From: Paracraurococcus sp042666655
GTDB lineage: Bacteria; Pseudomonadota; Alphaproteobacteria; Acetobacterales; Acetobacteraceae
NCBI RefSeq assembly: GCF_042666655.1
Contig: NZ_JBHTDE010000008.1
Location: forward strand, 1-64,000
Direction of reading: 5' to 3'
Length of the DNA: 64,000 bases
The translations under genes were made by a program, and so were the position numbers. The notes below the pieces were generated by a model that worked only from the letters and a program-made list of their open reading frames with translations, had not been told where the DNA came from and did not search any database. This document shows, piece after piece, positions 1-8,899 of this stretch (position 1 is its first letter; every line of letters starts with the position of its first letter).

Positions 1-60
1 CTCCGGCGGCAGCAGCCGCGCGACGATGCGATCCCTGTATGCTTGTCCGTATCGAGCCAT
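1..60 (-). CDS. Transposase N-terminus (IS3/OrfA-like), cut by window edge
   Basis: The reverse strand from base 60 opens with ATG and reads 20 codons to the window edge. The peptide starts MARYGQAYRD and ends ARLLPPE. This N-terminus is typical of small helix-turn-helix transposase subunits of the IS3 OrfA type, which bind the element's ends. Only the first 20 residues are visible, so the DNA-binding helix and any DDE partner lie outside. The family call is recognition of the N-terminal pattern, and the exact IS family is not certain. The gene points out of the window, so bases 61 to about 120 would be the element's upstream end. Confidence 0.55.
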   Translation of the reverse strand, partial: MARYGQAYRDRIVARLLPPE

Positions 61-120
61 TCTCGACTACCCGCGCCCCCTCGTTCCGCGGTCCTAAACG
101 CGCGGCAACTGTCCTGACAC
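1..120 (-). mobile_element. End of an insertion sequence
   Basis: The transposase start at base 60 is followed by a short non-coding stretch. To its right, an open frame begins abruptly at base 118, just after an in-frame stop at 115-117, and reads as the tail of an unrelated gene. The simplest reading is an element whose end lies near 105-120. I cannot place the terminal inverted repeat or the target duplication because the other end is not in the window. Confidence 0.4.
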
Positions 121-522
121 AGGGGGGCCGCGGCCGAGCGCTGCCGGCCGATCGGTGAGGGCTCGCTCTTCGCCAGCCTGGGCAGCCTAGGCTGGCAGCC
201 TCAGCTAGGGGTCTTCGTGCTAGCGATGCGCTTCCAGCCCTGGGACCGGCCGCGCCGCGGGGAGCGCCCGGGCACCTATCTCGCCACTTCGAAGGATCTG
301 CTCGCATGGTCGCAGCCGGTCCTGCTGATGGCGGACCTCGAGACCGGCAGCAGCGATCTCAGGCAACTCTATCCTTCGCTGCTGGACCCCGCGGCACCCG
401 ACCGGAATTTTCAGGTGCTTGGCCCGCACCCCTTGCTCTTCACCGTCGAAGTCGGGGCCGGTCGGCCGCCCCGGGAGCGGCGGCTGGTGGCGCGACAGGT
501 GACGCTTGGGCTCCCGCGCTGA
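118..522 (+). pseudogene. 3' remnant of a glycoside-hydrolase-like gene
   Basis: The frame is open from base 118 to a TGA at 520-522, with a GTG at 217 as its best internal start. No good ribosome site is seen before 217. The C-terminal part contains TYLATSKDLLAWSQPVLL, the blade pattern of five-bladed propeller glycosidases and related sugar-binding proteins, followed by YPSLLDP and a short beta-rich tail. Full members of such families run several hundred residues, so this looks like the C-terminal quarter left after the insertion at the left edge. It converges on kdsD (31 bases between the stops) in a surface polysaccharide neighbourhood. The family assignment is inference from short motifs. 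Confidence 0.4.
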
Positions 523-552
523 CGCGCCAATCCATTGACCGCGCGACCCTCC

Positions 553-1566
553 TCAAGCCACCCCTGCCTGCAGCAACGCATGCACATGCAGCGCCCCCAC
601 CGGCCGCTCCCCCTCCAGCGCCACCAGCACCGAGATCTTCCGCTCGTTCATCTCCTGCAGCGCCGCGCTCGCCAGCATCTCCGGCACCGTGGTGTGCGGG
701 TTCCGCGTCATCAGCTCGGCCGCTTTCCGCGCCATGATGTCCGGTGCCATGTGCCGCCTCAGGTCGCCGTCGGTGATGATCCCGGCCAGCGCGCCCGCCG
801 CGTCCACCACGATGGCGCAACCCAGACTATGCCCGGTCATCGCCACGATGACCGCGCCCATGTCCATCTCCTCCCGCACCAGCGGCAGGTCGGGCGCCCG
901 CTTCATCAGGTCGCCCACCGTCAGCAGTTGCGCGCCGAGCTTGCCGCCCGGATGGAACTGGTGGAAATGCGCCGGGGTGAAGCCGCGCTTCTCCAGCAGC
1001 GCCATGGCGATCGCATCGCCCAGCGCAAGCTGGATGGTGGTCGAGGTCGTCGGCGCCAGGCCGTGCGGGCAGGCCTCCTCCACCTTCGGCAGGATCAGCG
1101 GCACGTCGGCCGCCCGGCCCAGCGCGCTGTCGGCGCCCGAGGTGATGGCCACCAGCGGCACGCGATGCCGGCGCGAATAATGGATGATGTCGCGCAGCTC
1201 GGCGGTCTCGCCCGACCAGGACAGCGCCAGGATCACGTCGCCCGAGCTGACCATGCCGAGGTCGCCATGGCTGGCCTCGGCCGGATGCAGGAAGAAGCAG
1301 GGCGTGCCGGTCGAGGCGAGCGTCGCGGTGACCTTGGCGCCGACATGGCCGCTTTTCCCCATGCCGGTGACGACCAGCCGGCCGCGGGCGGCATGGATGG
1401 TCTCGACCGCGCGGACGAAATTCGTGCCCAGCGGCCCGTCCATGGCGGCCAGCAACTCGCCCAGCCCGGCGCGCTCGACCTCCAGCGTCCGCCGGCCAGC
1501 GGCGCGGATGGCGGCGGCATCGGCCGGGCCGCGACGCAGCGCCGCGGTGGCGATCGGGGCATTCAT
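553..1566 (-). CDS. kdsD: Arabinose-5-phosphate isomerase
   Basis: Converts ribulose 5-phosphate to arabinose 5-phosphate, the first committed step to Kdo, in the cytoplasm. The 337-residue product has a SIS sugar-isomerase domain in the first half (GMGKSGHVGAK, LSWSGETAELRD) and a tandem CBS pair in the second (LMKRAPDLPL, IITDGDLRRH, LMTRNP), the standard KdsD/KpsF layout and length. The ATG at 1566 overlaps the kdsB stop in an ATGA, which fixes the start although the frame stays open upstream. It is the last gene of kdsA-kdsB-kdsD. A capsule-specific KpsF role cannot be excluded, but linkage to kdsA and kdsB favours the general Kdo route. Confidence 0.93.
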   Translation of the reverse strand: MNAPIATAALRRGPADAAAIRAAGRRTLEVERAGLGELLAAMDGPLGTNFVRAVETIHAARGRLVVTGMGKSGHVGAKVTATLASTGTPCFFLHPAEASHGDLGMVSSGDVILALSWSGETAELRDIIHYSRRHRVPLVAITSGADSALGRAADVPLILPKVEEACPHGLAPTTSTTIQLALGDAIAMALLEKRGFTPAHFHQFHPGGKLGAQLLTVGDLMKRAPDLPLVREEMDMGAVIVAMTGHSLGCAIVVDAAGALAGIITDGDLRRHMAPDIMARKAAELMTRNPHTTVPEMLASAALQEMNERKISVLVALEGERPVGALHVHALLQAGVA

Positions 1567-2309
1567 GCGGAAACCTCCCGGCCTGGTGCCAGCATCCGGC
1601 GTGCCTTCTCCAGATCCGCCGGGGTATCGACCCCGAGCGGCACCTCCTCGACCTCCATGGCGTCGATCCGCATCCCGGCCTCCAGCGCGCGCAGCTGCTC
1701 CAGCTTCTCCCGCAGCTCGAGCGGCGAGGGCGGCAGTGCCACGAAGCGCGCCAGCGCGGTCCGCCGCCAGGCATAGAGCCCGATATGGTGCCACAGCGGC
1801 CCCTCGCCCCAGGGCGCCGTGGCACGGGTGAAGTACAGCGCCCGGTGTCGCCCGCCGCCGAGCGCCGTGCCGACGAATTTGACGATCTGCGGGGCGGTGC
1901 GGTCGGCATCGTCGTGGATCTCGGCGATCAGCGTCGCCAGCGCCACCTCGGGCTCCGCCATCGGGCCGAGCGAAGCGCGGATGGCGGCGGGGGTGATCGT
2001 CGGCAGGTCGCCCTGGACATTGACCAGGATGTCGTGCCGCCCCTCGGGGTCGAGTCGCCCGAGCGCCTCGTGGATGCGGTCGGACCCGGAGGGGTGGTGC
2101 TCCGCCGTCATCACCGCGGTGCCGCCATGGTCACGGATGGCCTCCGCTATGGCCTGGGTGTCGGTGGCGACGGCGACGGCGCCGACATCGGCCTCCCGCG
2201 CCCGCTGCCAGACATGGACGATCATCGGCAGGCCGTGGATGTCGAGCAACGGCTTGCCGGGCAGCCGGGTGGAGGCCATCCGGGCCGGGATCAGGACCAG
2301 CGGGTTCAT
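1563..2309 (-). CDS. kdsB: 3-deoxy-manno-octulosonate cytidylyltransferase (CMP-Kdo synthetase)
   Basis: Activates Kdo with CTP to CMP-Kdo, the donor for the lipopolysaccharide inner core. The 248-residue product opens with the nucleotidyltransferase signature PARMASTRLPGKPL and later carries HHPSGSDRIHEAL and NVQGDLPTI, all diagnostic of KdsB. Length is normal for the family. Its ATG overlaps the kdsA stop by four bases (ATGA) and its stop overlaps the kdsD start in the same way, so the three genes are almost certainly one translationally coupled message. Confidence 0.95.
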   Translation of the reverse strand: MNPLVLIPARMASTRLPGKPLLDIHGLPMIVHVWQRAREADVGAVAVATDTQAIAEAIRDHGGTAVMTAEHHPSGSDRIHEALGRLDPEGRHDILVNVQGDLPTITPAAIRASLGPMAEPEVALATLIAEIHDDADRTAPQIVKFVGTALGGGRHRALYFTRATAPWGEGPLWHHIGLYAWRRTALARFVALPPSPLELREKLEQLRALEAGMRIDAMEVEEVPLGVDTPADLEKARRMLAPGREVSA

Positions 2310-3175
2310 GCCGGCAGCACGACCCGCCGCGCCTTCGCCACAACGTCGAAGGCCATCAGGTCCTCGATCAGCGCCGGGAAGTCGCGCAGGGCAATCATGT
2401 TGGGGCCGTCCGACGGGGCGCGCTCGGGCGCCTCATGCGTCTCGATGAACAGCCCCGCCACGCCGACCGCGACCGCGGCGCGGGCCAGCACGGGGACGAA
2501 CTCGCGCTGCCCGCCGGAGGCGCCGCCCAGGCCGCCAGGCTGCTGCACCGAATGGGTCGCGTCGAACACCACCGGCGCGCCCATCGCCGCCATCTGCGGC
2601 AGGCCGCGCATGTCGGTGACCAGGGTGTTGTAGCCGAAGCTCGTGCCGCGCTCGGTCACCAGGACGTTCGGGTTGCCCGAGCCGGTGACCTTGGCGATCA
2701 CGTTCTTCATGTCCCAGGGCGCCAGGAACTGGCCCTTCTTGACGTTCACCACCCGGCCGGTCTCGGCGGCGGCGACCAGCAGGTCGGTCTGCCGGCAGAG
2801 GAAGGCGGGGATCTGCAGGATATCCACCACCTCGGCCGCCGGGGCGCAATGGCCGGGCTCGTGCACGTCGGTCAGCACGGGCAGGCCGAAGCGCTGCTTG
2901 ATCTCGGCGAACACTGCCATGGCGCCCGCCATGCCGATGCCCCGCGCGCCGCCCAGGCTGGTGCGGTTGGCCTTGTCGTAGGAGGCTTTGAAGACCAAGC
3001 CGATGCCGAGCCGCCCGGCGATGCCCTGCAGGGCCTCCGCCATCTCGAGCGCATGCGCCCGGCTTTCCATCTGGCAGGGGCCGGCGACCAGGCTGATCGG
3101 CGCGTCGTTGGCGAAGCGGACATTGCCGGCGACGACGACCGGGGAGGGGGCCAAAGCGGGGGTGCTGTTCGACAT
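2306..3175 (-). CDS. kdsA: Kdo-8-phosphate synthase
   Basis: Condenses phosphoenolpyruvate with arabinose 5-phosphate to make Kdo 8-phosphate. The 289-residue product contains the KdsA landmarks LVAGPCQMES near the N-terminus, FKASYDKANRTS, LTDVHEP and FDATHSVQQPGG. The chosen start is the ATG at 3175 (MSNSTPALAP), which gives the usual family length. The frame continues upstream to 3235, but that extension is not expected. The order kdsA-kdsB-kdsD joins the synthase, the activating enzyme and the isomerase in one operon. No KdsC phosphatase is visible in the window. Confidence 0.93.
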   Translation of the reverse strand: MSNSTPALAPSPVVVAGNVRFANDAPISLVAGPCQMESRAHALEMAEALQGIAGRLGIGLVFKASYDKANRTSLGGARGIGMAGAMAVFAEIKQRFGLPVLTDVHEPGHCAPAAEVVDILQIPAFLCRQTDLLVAAAETGRVVNVKKGQFLAPWDMKNVIAKVTGSGNPNVLVTERGTSFGYNTLVTDMRGLPQMAAMGAPVVFDATHSVQQPGGLGGASGGQREFVPVLARAAVAVGVAGLFIETHEAPERAPSDGPNMIALRDFPALIEDLMAFDVVAKARRVVLPA

Positions 3176-3430
3176 CGCGTAACGGGGTCCGGTCCAGCGG
3201 GACCGCACCTCCGCCTTCCAAATGAGGGGCTGCATCGGGGCCTTGCCGGCCCAGTGTAGCAGCCCGGGGCGCTGACGGAACGTGGCGCGCGGGGGGCGCC
3301 GGCGAAAGCCCGGTCGCCGCCCGGTCGGCTAGGGCGGCTTGCGTGCGAGATCGACGACCGCACCGCCGCAACGCTTTGTTTCCAGGGCAGGTCCCTTGTC
3401 CGGGCGTACCTGCCCTCCCGCGATCCGCTC

Positions 3431-4534
3431 CTAGACCGCGAGCGTCGCGCCGGAGGCGTGCCGCAGCGTCACCTCGCCGCCCTCGCCGCGCAGGAAGCGC
3501 AGCGGCGTCTGCCGGTTGGGCGAGGCCAGCGCGACCAGGGCGGTCATGCCCTCCGGCACCCGCAGCCGGTAGACGGTGCCCGGCGCCACCACCGCCAGGT
3601 CGGCCGCGCCCAGCGTCACCGTCTCGATCGAGGCGGCGGCCGTGGTCGCCAGCGACAGCGTCGCGGCGCTGCCGGTCAGCCAGCGGGATTCACCGCCCGA
3701 GGTGAATTCCGGCAGCGCATGGCTGTCGCGGACGATGTCGAGCAGCAGCCGGCCCTCGCCGATCCCGACGATGACGGCGGCGCATTCGGTCGGGGAGGGC
3801 AGCGGCTCCGCCGTGCTCGGCTGGGCGAAGCCGGTGATGCCGCGGGCGAGCTCCACCCGGCAGACCAGGGGGTTGTCGTCGAAGGCGCCGCGCAGCAGGG
3901 CGAGCGCCGCGTCGCCGAACAGCAGGTCCGGCAATGCCGCCAGCAGGTCGGCGGAATCGAGGTCGCCGCGCGGCGCCAGCGGGCCGGCGGGCAGCCGTGC
4001 TGCTGCCTCGGTGGCCCGGGCCTCCAACCCCAGCGGGCCGAGGGCGCCGCGCAGCAGCACATGCCCGGCCTCGATGAAGCGGCCGAGCGGCCCGGCGGCC
4101 TCCTGCGCCACGGCGCCGATCGCCACCCGGCCTGCCAGCCGCCGCCTTGCATCGACCCGGTCGGTCCAGAGCCCGCCGAAGATGCTGCGGGTCCAGCCGA
4201 CGCCGGGATGGCGCGAGCGCATGGCCCGGAAGGCGTCGACGAAGCCGGTCAGGTTGGTGCGGGGCAACTCGGCATCGCCGCGCGACGGCTTCACCGAGAC
4301 GAAGGCGAGCTGCGACGGGTCGATCGCCGCCCCGAAGGCGATGTGGAAGCCGCAGCGCCCGTCGCCGAGACCGGCCGCGGCCAAGTCCGGCCGCTCGACA
4401 TCGGCGATGGTCTCGCCGATCACCGCGCCGTTGATCATGGCCTGGACCAGGAGCGGTTCCCCCGCCCGGTCGTCATGCACCCAGCCGGAGGTGCCGAGCG
4501 GGGTGACTTCGTCGATCGAGCCACGAATCGTCAT
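3431..4534 (-). CDS. Gly-Trp-domain protein, function unknown, in glycosyltransferase operon
   Basis: A 367-residue protein I cannot assign to a defined enzyme. Residues 1 to about 85 form the domain often fused to bacterial glycosyltransferases: GSIDEV, a GW at 17-18, an IGETIADVERPDL segment and a closing GDGRCGFHI. The remainder has no recognisable catalytic motif or transmembrane segment, and the C-terminal 120 residues look beta-rich. Its ATG overlaps the stop of the upstream GT4 gene (ATGA at 4531-4534), so it is the third gene of that operon. A carbohydrate-binding or accessory role in surface glycan assembly is inference. Confidence 0.75.
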   Translation of the reverse strand: MTIRGSIDEVTPLGTSGWVHDDRAGEPLLVQAMINGAVIGETIADVERPDLAAAGLGDGRCGFHIAFGAAIDPSQLAFVSVKPSRGDAELPRTNLTGFVDAFRAMRSRHPGVGWTRSIFGGLWTDRVDARRRLAGRVAIGAVAQEAAGPLGRFIEAGHVLLRGALGPLGLEARATEAAARLPAGPLAPRGDLDSADLLAALPDLLFGDAALALLRGAFDDNPLVCRVELARGITGFAQPSTAEPLPSPTECAAVIVGIGEGRLLLDIVRDSHALPEFTSGGESRWLTGSAATLSLATTAAASIETVTLGAADLAVVAPGTVYRLRVPEGMTALVALASPNRQTPLRFLRGEGGEVTLRHASGATLAV

Positions 4535-5946
4535 GCTGCAATATCCTTCGTGAGGGCGCGCGATACGCGCAACGTCTGATCGTAGAGATCTCGGACGGCA
4601 GCGCCGGTTTCGGCGATGGTTGGCGGCACCGCCATGGTCTGCTGCAGCGCCAGCAGGCGCTGCGGCTCGGTGGCGAGGCCGCGGAGCAGGCTGGCGAGCG
4701 CGAAGGCGCTGCCAGCCTGGAAGTGGAAGCCGTCCTGGCCATCCCGCACCTTCTCGGCCATCCCGCCGATGTCGGAGCAGATGACGGGGCGGCGGTTGAG
4801 CAGCGCCTCCTGGATCACCAGGGGCGAGTTCTCCCACCAGATGGAGGGGACGAGGACGGCATGGACCGAGCGCATCAGCGCATCGACCCGGCGGTTCTCG
4901 TAGGGTCCACGGAAGCAGAAATTCGGCGGCGCCTTGGCCAGCCGCGCCTCGAATTCCTTGCGGAAGGGCTCGGGCTGGCCGGAATGGTCGCCGTGCACGT
5001 CGATGCGGATATCGGTGATGCCCTGCTCGTGGAGCAGCTCGGCCGCGTCGAGCACGACGTTGATGCCCTTGAGGCCGGAGATCTGCCCGAAGAAGCCGAC
5101 CGACAGGCCGTTGGCCATGCTGGGATAGGGGTTCGGCGCCGCCGGGCCGGTGCGGATCGGCATGCCGTTCTCGATCATCGTCAGCCGCTCGGCGGGCAGG
5201 CCCCAGGCGACGTAGCGGTCGATCAGGAACTGGCTGGGCGAGACGAAGTGGTCCACCAAGCGGAAGAACCGCTTCATGAACAGCTCGCGCAGGAAGAAGT
5301 CGGGCTCGGGCTTCTCGGGGAAGCACTTATGGCAGGCGCGCGGGCTGGCGCCGTCGCACAGCGCGAAATTCGGCCGCTTCACCATCTGGCCGAAGTGGTT
5401 GCAGATCGCCAGGTACTCATGCAGCGTCAGGATGATCCGCGCCTCCGGCAAGGCGCGACGGATCTGCAGCAGCACCTCGATCCCGAAATTCGTATAGTGG
5501 TGCAGGTGCACGACGTCGGGCCTGAGGTCGGCCAGCAGCGTCATGAATTCGGGCGGGAATTCCGGGTCGCCGTTCGAATGGATGAAGTGGTCGAAGCCGT
5601 GCCCGACATAGGCATAGTCGTCCGGCCCGAAGGGCTGGATCAGCCGCACGCCGAGCCGCTCGGCGATCTTGCCCGGCGCCGCGGCGAGGAACCAGGTCGT
5701 CACCCCCGGCTGCGCCTTCAGGTATTCGTACAGCTGGAAGGCGGCGATCTCCGCCCCGCCGCGGGAGACGCGCGGGTCCATGTGCGACATCACCAGCACG
5801 CGCAGCGGCGCGCGGTCCGGCGCCGGCAACATGCGGATCTCCGCCGGCGGTGGCGGCGGCGGTGCTTTCGCGGCGCGGCGCTTGCCACGGCCTTGCAGGG
5901 CTGCGCGGATCATCGCGGCGCCTCCTTCGAAATGCGTTCGGGTCAT
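4531..5946 (-). CDS. Glycosyltransferase, GT4 family
   Basis: A 471-residue retaining glycosyltransferase of the GT-B fold, expected to use a nucleotide sugar at the cytoplasmic face of the membrane. The N-terminal acceptor lobe has VMSHMDPRVSRGGAEIA and the tail lobe has VPSIWWENSPLVIQEAL with the E-x7-E pair, then GGMAEKVRDGQDGF. A cysteine-containing insert (CNHFGQMV, LCDGASPRACHKCF) sits near residues 180-215, as in a subset of GT4 enzymes. The ATG at 5946 overlaps the preceding gene's stop in an ATGA, which decides the start over the internal ATG at 5913. Donor and acceptor cannot be told from sequence. Confidence 0.88.
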   Translation of the reverse strand: MTRTHFEGGAAMIRAALQGRGKRRAAKAPPPPPPAEIRMLPAPDRAPLRVLVMSHMDPRVSRGGAEIAAFQLYEYLKAQPGVTTWFLAAAPGKIAERLGVRLIQPFGPDDYAYVGHGFDHFIHSNGDPEFPPEFMTLLADLRPDVVHLHHYTNFGIEVLLQIRRALPEARIILTLHEYLAICNHFGQMVKRPNFALCDGASPRACHKCFPEKPEPDFFLRELFMKRFFRLVDHFVSPSQFLIDRYVAWGLPAERLTMIENGMPIRTGPAAPNPYPSMANGLSVGFFGQISGLKGINVVLDAAELLHEQGITDIRIDVHGDHSGQPEPFRKEFEARLAKAPPNFCFRGPYENRRVDALMRSVHAVLVPSIWWENSPLVIQEALLNRRPVICSDIGGMAEKVRDGQDGFHFQAGSAFALASLLRGLATEPQRLLALQQTMAVPPTIAETGAAVRDLYDQTLRVSRALTKDIAA

Positions 5947-8462
5947 GACAGGCGCAGCACCGCATCGGCGCCGGGCGCGGCGTCGGGGAACAGGTGTCCC
6001 CAGCGCCGGGCGAAGCTCCAGCCGTTCACCAGGGTCAGGTTGTGCCGCCAGGAATTGCCCGAGCTGCCCTGCGACTGGCGTTCCAGGTGCCAGAGCACCG
6101 CATCCTCGTGCACCGCGCAGCCGAGGCCGCGGGCGCGGATGCGGAAGCAGAGATCGGCATCCTCGAAGTCGCCGACGACATAGTCCTCATCGAAGCCGCC
6201 GAGCTCGTTCGCCAGGTCGCGCCGCAGCACCATGCAGGCGCCGGTCACCGCCTCCGCCGGCTGCAGCCCGCGTGAGGGCGAACGGATGCGGCCCTTGCCG
6301 GGATGCATCGCATAGGGGAAGCCGCCCAGCTGCGGCAGCCGCTTGAAGGTCATGCCGGCATGCTGGATCGTGCCGTCCTCGAAGGTCAGCAGCGCGCCGG
6401 CGATGCCGAGACCCGGGTCGGCGTCCAGCGCGCCGGTCAGCAGGTCGAGCCAGCGTGGCTCATGCGGCATGACATCGGAGTTCAGGTAGCAGACATACTC
6501 GCCACGGCTGTGCGCCAGGCCGGCGTTGTTGGCCGGGGCGTAGCCGAGGTTCTGCGGCAGCAGCACCAGCCGCATGGGGATGCCGAAGCGGCGGTACGCC
6601 GACTGGGCGAGATCCATCAGCGCCTGCCGCCGCGGCGGGTCGTCCAGCACGTAGACCAGCTCGTCCGCCGGCAGGCCGTGCTCGGAGAACAGCGCGCACT
6701 GGTACATCAGGTAGTCGATGCGGCCATAGAGCGGGACGATGATCGAGCAGCGCGGCGCCTCCGGTAGCGTGCCGACCTCGACAATGGTCGGCGCGCCGGC
6801 GGCGGCCAGGCGCTGGCGGTTCAGCGCGACGACCGGCGGGCCGAGCACGCGGTCGCAGCGGTCCACCACCTCGTCCGGCGCCAGCTGCACCGCCCCGAGC
6901 AGGCGGCGGATCGCCGCGACCCCGGCGCCGCCGGGCGCGGGGAGCGGCTTGAAGCCTATGCCGCCCTCCGCCAGTTCGATCTCCAGATGCATGTCGGCGG
7001 GATCGAGCTCGGGCGCCTCGACATAGGCGAGAAAGCCGTGCCGCGCATGGTCCAGGCTGTAGCGGTCGGCGAAGGCGTCGCGGATATCGGCGCGTTCGGT
7101 GGCGATCCAGCGTTCGCCAAGGGGGGCGGATAGCCTTCCCTTCGAGCGCAGCCGGATGGCGGCCACCGCACGGTTGGGGTCGAGCCACCAGCCCATCAGC
7201 ACCGCGCCGGCCCCAGGTGCCACCAGCACGTTGTCAACCTCCAGGTGCAGCGGCACCGGCAGCCTGGCCAGCGTGTCCTCGCCCTCGTAGGCCGGCCGGG
7301 CGAGGACCTTCAGCAGCGCGGTCTTCGGCTTGCGGGTGGCGGCACCGAGCAGCATCCGCACCAGGGCGACCAGCTCGGCCTCGGGCAGCCGGGCAACGCC
7401 CATCGAGGGGCTGAGCTCGCGCTCCCCGTCCAGCGTCACCCGCAGCCCCTGCAGCAGGCCCGGATCGGTCTGCTCGCTCGGCAGGAAGGCGATGTAGCCG
7501 AGGCCGAGGCCGCTGACGTCCTGCCGCGGATAGGCGCTGATCGCCGCCTCCGTCTCGACCGTGCCGTCCTCGAAGCGGGCCGTGGCCTGGCAGGTCTCGA
7601 CGCCCTGCAGCGCCTCGCCGCGCAGCCAGCCGCCGAAGAACCAGCCGCCTTGCGCCTTGCTGTAGCCATGCCAGTCGATATACCCGGCCTGCTCGGCAAC
7701 GGGCGCCGCGGCCGCCACGGGCGGCGCGGCGCGGTTGCCACGCTGCAGCAGCCGGGTGCGCCGGGCGCTGCTGCCCTGCAGCGCGCCGATCCGTTCGCCG
7801 CCGGCCAGCAGGACATAGGCGTGGTCGCCCTGCAGCAGGTCGCGGTCCAGCCCGGCCGCGGCCATGAGCCGGGCGATCTCCTGCAAGCCGTAGTCGAAGC
7901 CGAGCGGCCGGTCCGGGCGCGAGGCGCCGAAGGGCAGGTCGTGCCGCCCGGCATTGAGCCGCAGCGGGATGCGGGTCTCGCCATCCACCGCCAGTTCCAG
8001 CGTCGCCGCATCGTCCGGGCCATGCCACTGCGCCGGATCGAAAGCCCAGCCGGCCAGGCGGTCCGGCGCCACATGGTCGAGGTGGCCGCGCGGCCGGAAG
8101 GACCGCGGCGCGAGGCCGGACAGCGGTTGCACCAGCAGGTCCCGCACCCCGGCGCGCAGGCTGATCGTCAACTCCTCGACCGGCCCGGCGGGACGCGGGA
8201 TGTCGACCAGGAAGCCGCAGGCCTCGGTGGCGATGCCGCGTTCCGCCAGGTCACGCCGGCGGAGGAAGTGGCCGACCGGATGCGCGACGCCATCGGGCAG
8301 CGCAAGGGAGATGGCGGCGCTCGGTGCCAGGCCTTCCGGCCCGGTCACCCAGCCGCTGACCAGCAGGAAGCGGGCACCGAATTCCACCACCTCGATCCGG
8401 CCACGATGGCCGGCGGTGGGTCGCGGCGGGGCGACGTGGGCCGCCGACTCCGCGGCGCTCAC
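5943..8462 (-). CDS. Multidomain glycosyltransferase: Gly-Trp repeats plus GT2
   Basis: An 839-residue protein starting at a GTG. The C-terminal third (about 571-800) is a GT2 catalytic domain with SIIVPLYGRIDY, NLGYAPANNAGL, the metal-binding NSD motif near 661, and GDFEDADLCFRIRARG. The first 500 residues contain what read as four degenerate copies of the Gly-Trp domain found alone in the third gene of this operon, centred on tryptophans near 38, 139, 279 and 425, each followed by a strand-rich stretch and a closing GF or GY. It heads an operon in which all junctions are ATGA overlaps. A role in O-antigen, capsule or surface glycan synthesis is inferred from context. Confidence 0.85.
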   Translation of the reverse strand: MSAAESAAHVAPPRPTAGHRGRIEVVEFGARFLLVSGWVTGPEGLAPSAAISLALPDGVAHPVGHFLRRRDLAERGIATEACGFLVDIPRPAGPVEELTISLRAGVRDLLVQPLSGLAPRSFRPRGHLDHVAPDRLAGWAFDPAQWHGPDDAATLELAVDGETRIPLRLNAGRHDLPFGASRPDRPLGFDYGLQEIARLMAAAGLDRDLLQGDHAYVLLAGGERIGALQGSSARRTRLLQRGNRAAPPVAAAAPVAEQAGYIDWHGYSKAQGGWFFGGWLRGEALQGVETCQATARFEDGTVETEAAISAYPRQDVSGLGLGYIAFLPSEQTDPGLLQGLRVTLDGERELSPSMGVARLPEAELVALVRMLLGAATRKPKTALLKVLARPAYEGEDTLARLPVPLHLEVDNVLVAPGAGAVLMGWWLDPNRAVAAIRLRSKGRLSAPLGERWIATERADIRDAFADRYSLDHARHGFLAYVEAPELDPADMHLEIELAEGGIGFKPLPAPGGAGVAAIRRLLGAVQLAPDEVVDRCDRVLGPPVVALNRQRLAAAGAPTIVEVGTLPEAPRCSIIVPLYGRIDYLMYQCALFSEHGLPADELVYVLDDPPRRQALMDLAQSAYRRFGIPMRLVLLPQNLGYAPANNAGLAHSRGEYVCYLNSDVMPHEPRWLDLLTGALDADPGLGIAGALLTFEDGTIQHAGMTFKRLPQLGGFPYAMHPGKGRIRSPSRGLQPAEAVTGACMVLRRDLANELGGFDEDYVVGDFEDADLCFRIRARGLGCAVHEDAVLWHLERQSQGSSGNSWRHNLTLVNGWSFARRWGHLFPDAAPGADAVLRLS

Positions 8463-8899
8463 CGGGCGGCCCTTTCGGTCGCGCAGGGTTCGATCGGGTC
8501 GTCGATGGTGCGAAGCAACGCCACGTGGATGGGGACTCCGTCGTCTTCGGCATTCCGCACGGCGGCGGCCGCGATCCTGCGGCCGTGGCAGTGCGGCAGG
8601 GCAATCCCCTGACGGTCCTGTGGATTCCGCAATCGGTCAGGCGATCAATGGGTCCGGTTGGCGAAGCTCGCTGTCCGGTGAAGCCACATTGCAGTGCAGC
8701 GGTGAATGGAATGTAAATCTGGAAGCCATGCCTGCGGGATCGCGGCGCCGGCCTTACCGGGGCAGGGGAGGCATGCCATGAGGCGCGGCGCACGCCACGT
8801 CATCCGGGCGGTGACCAGGCCGCCGAAGGTTCGACCGCGGCGGTGTTGCGGCATGGCCGGCGGATAGCGGCGCCGCCCGAGCGATCCGTCGGGTGGCCG
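8463..8899. other. Intergenic, no gene seen
   Basis: A 437-base gap between the start of the glycosyltransferase operon and the end of the flavoprotein gene. No frame here has convincing codon content. It should hold the leftward promoter of the glycosyltransferase operon. A weak candidate on the minus strand has TTTACA near 8711-8716 and TGCAAT about 18 bases further on, in the only AT-richer patch (8690-8725). I would not rely on it. Confidence 0.5.
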
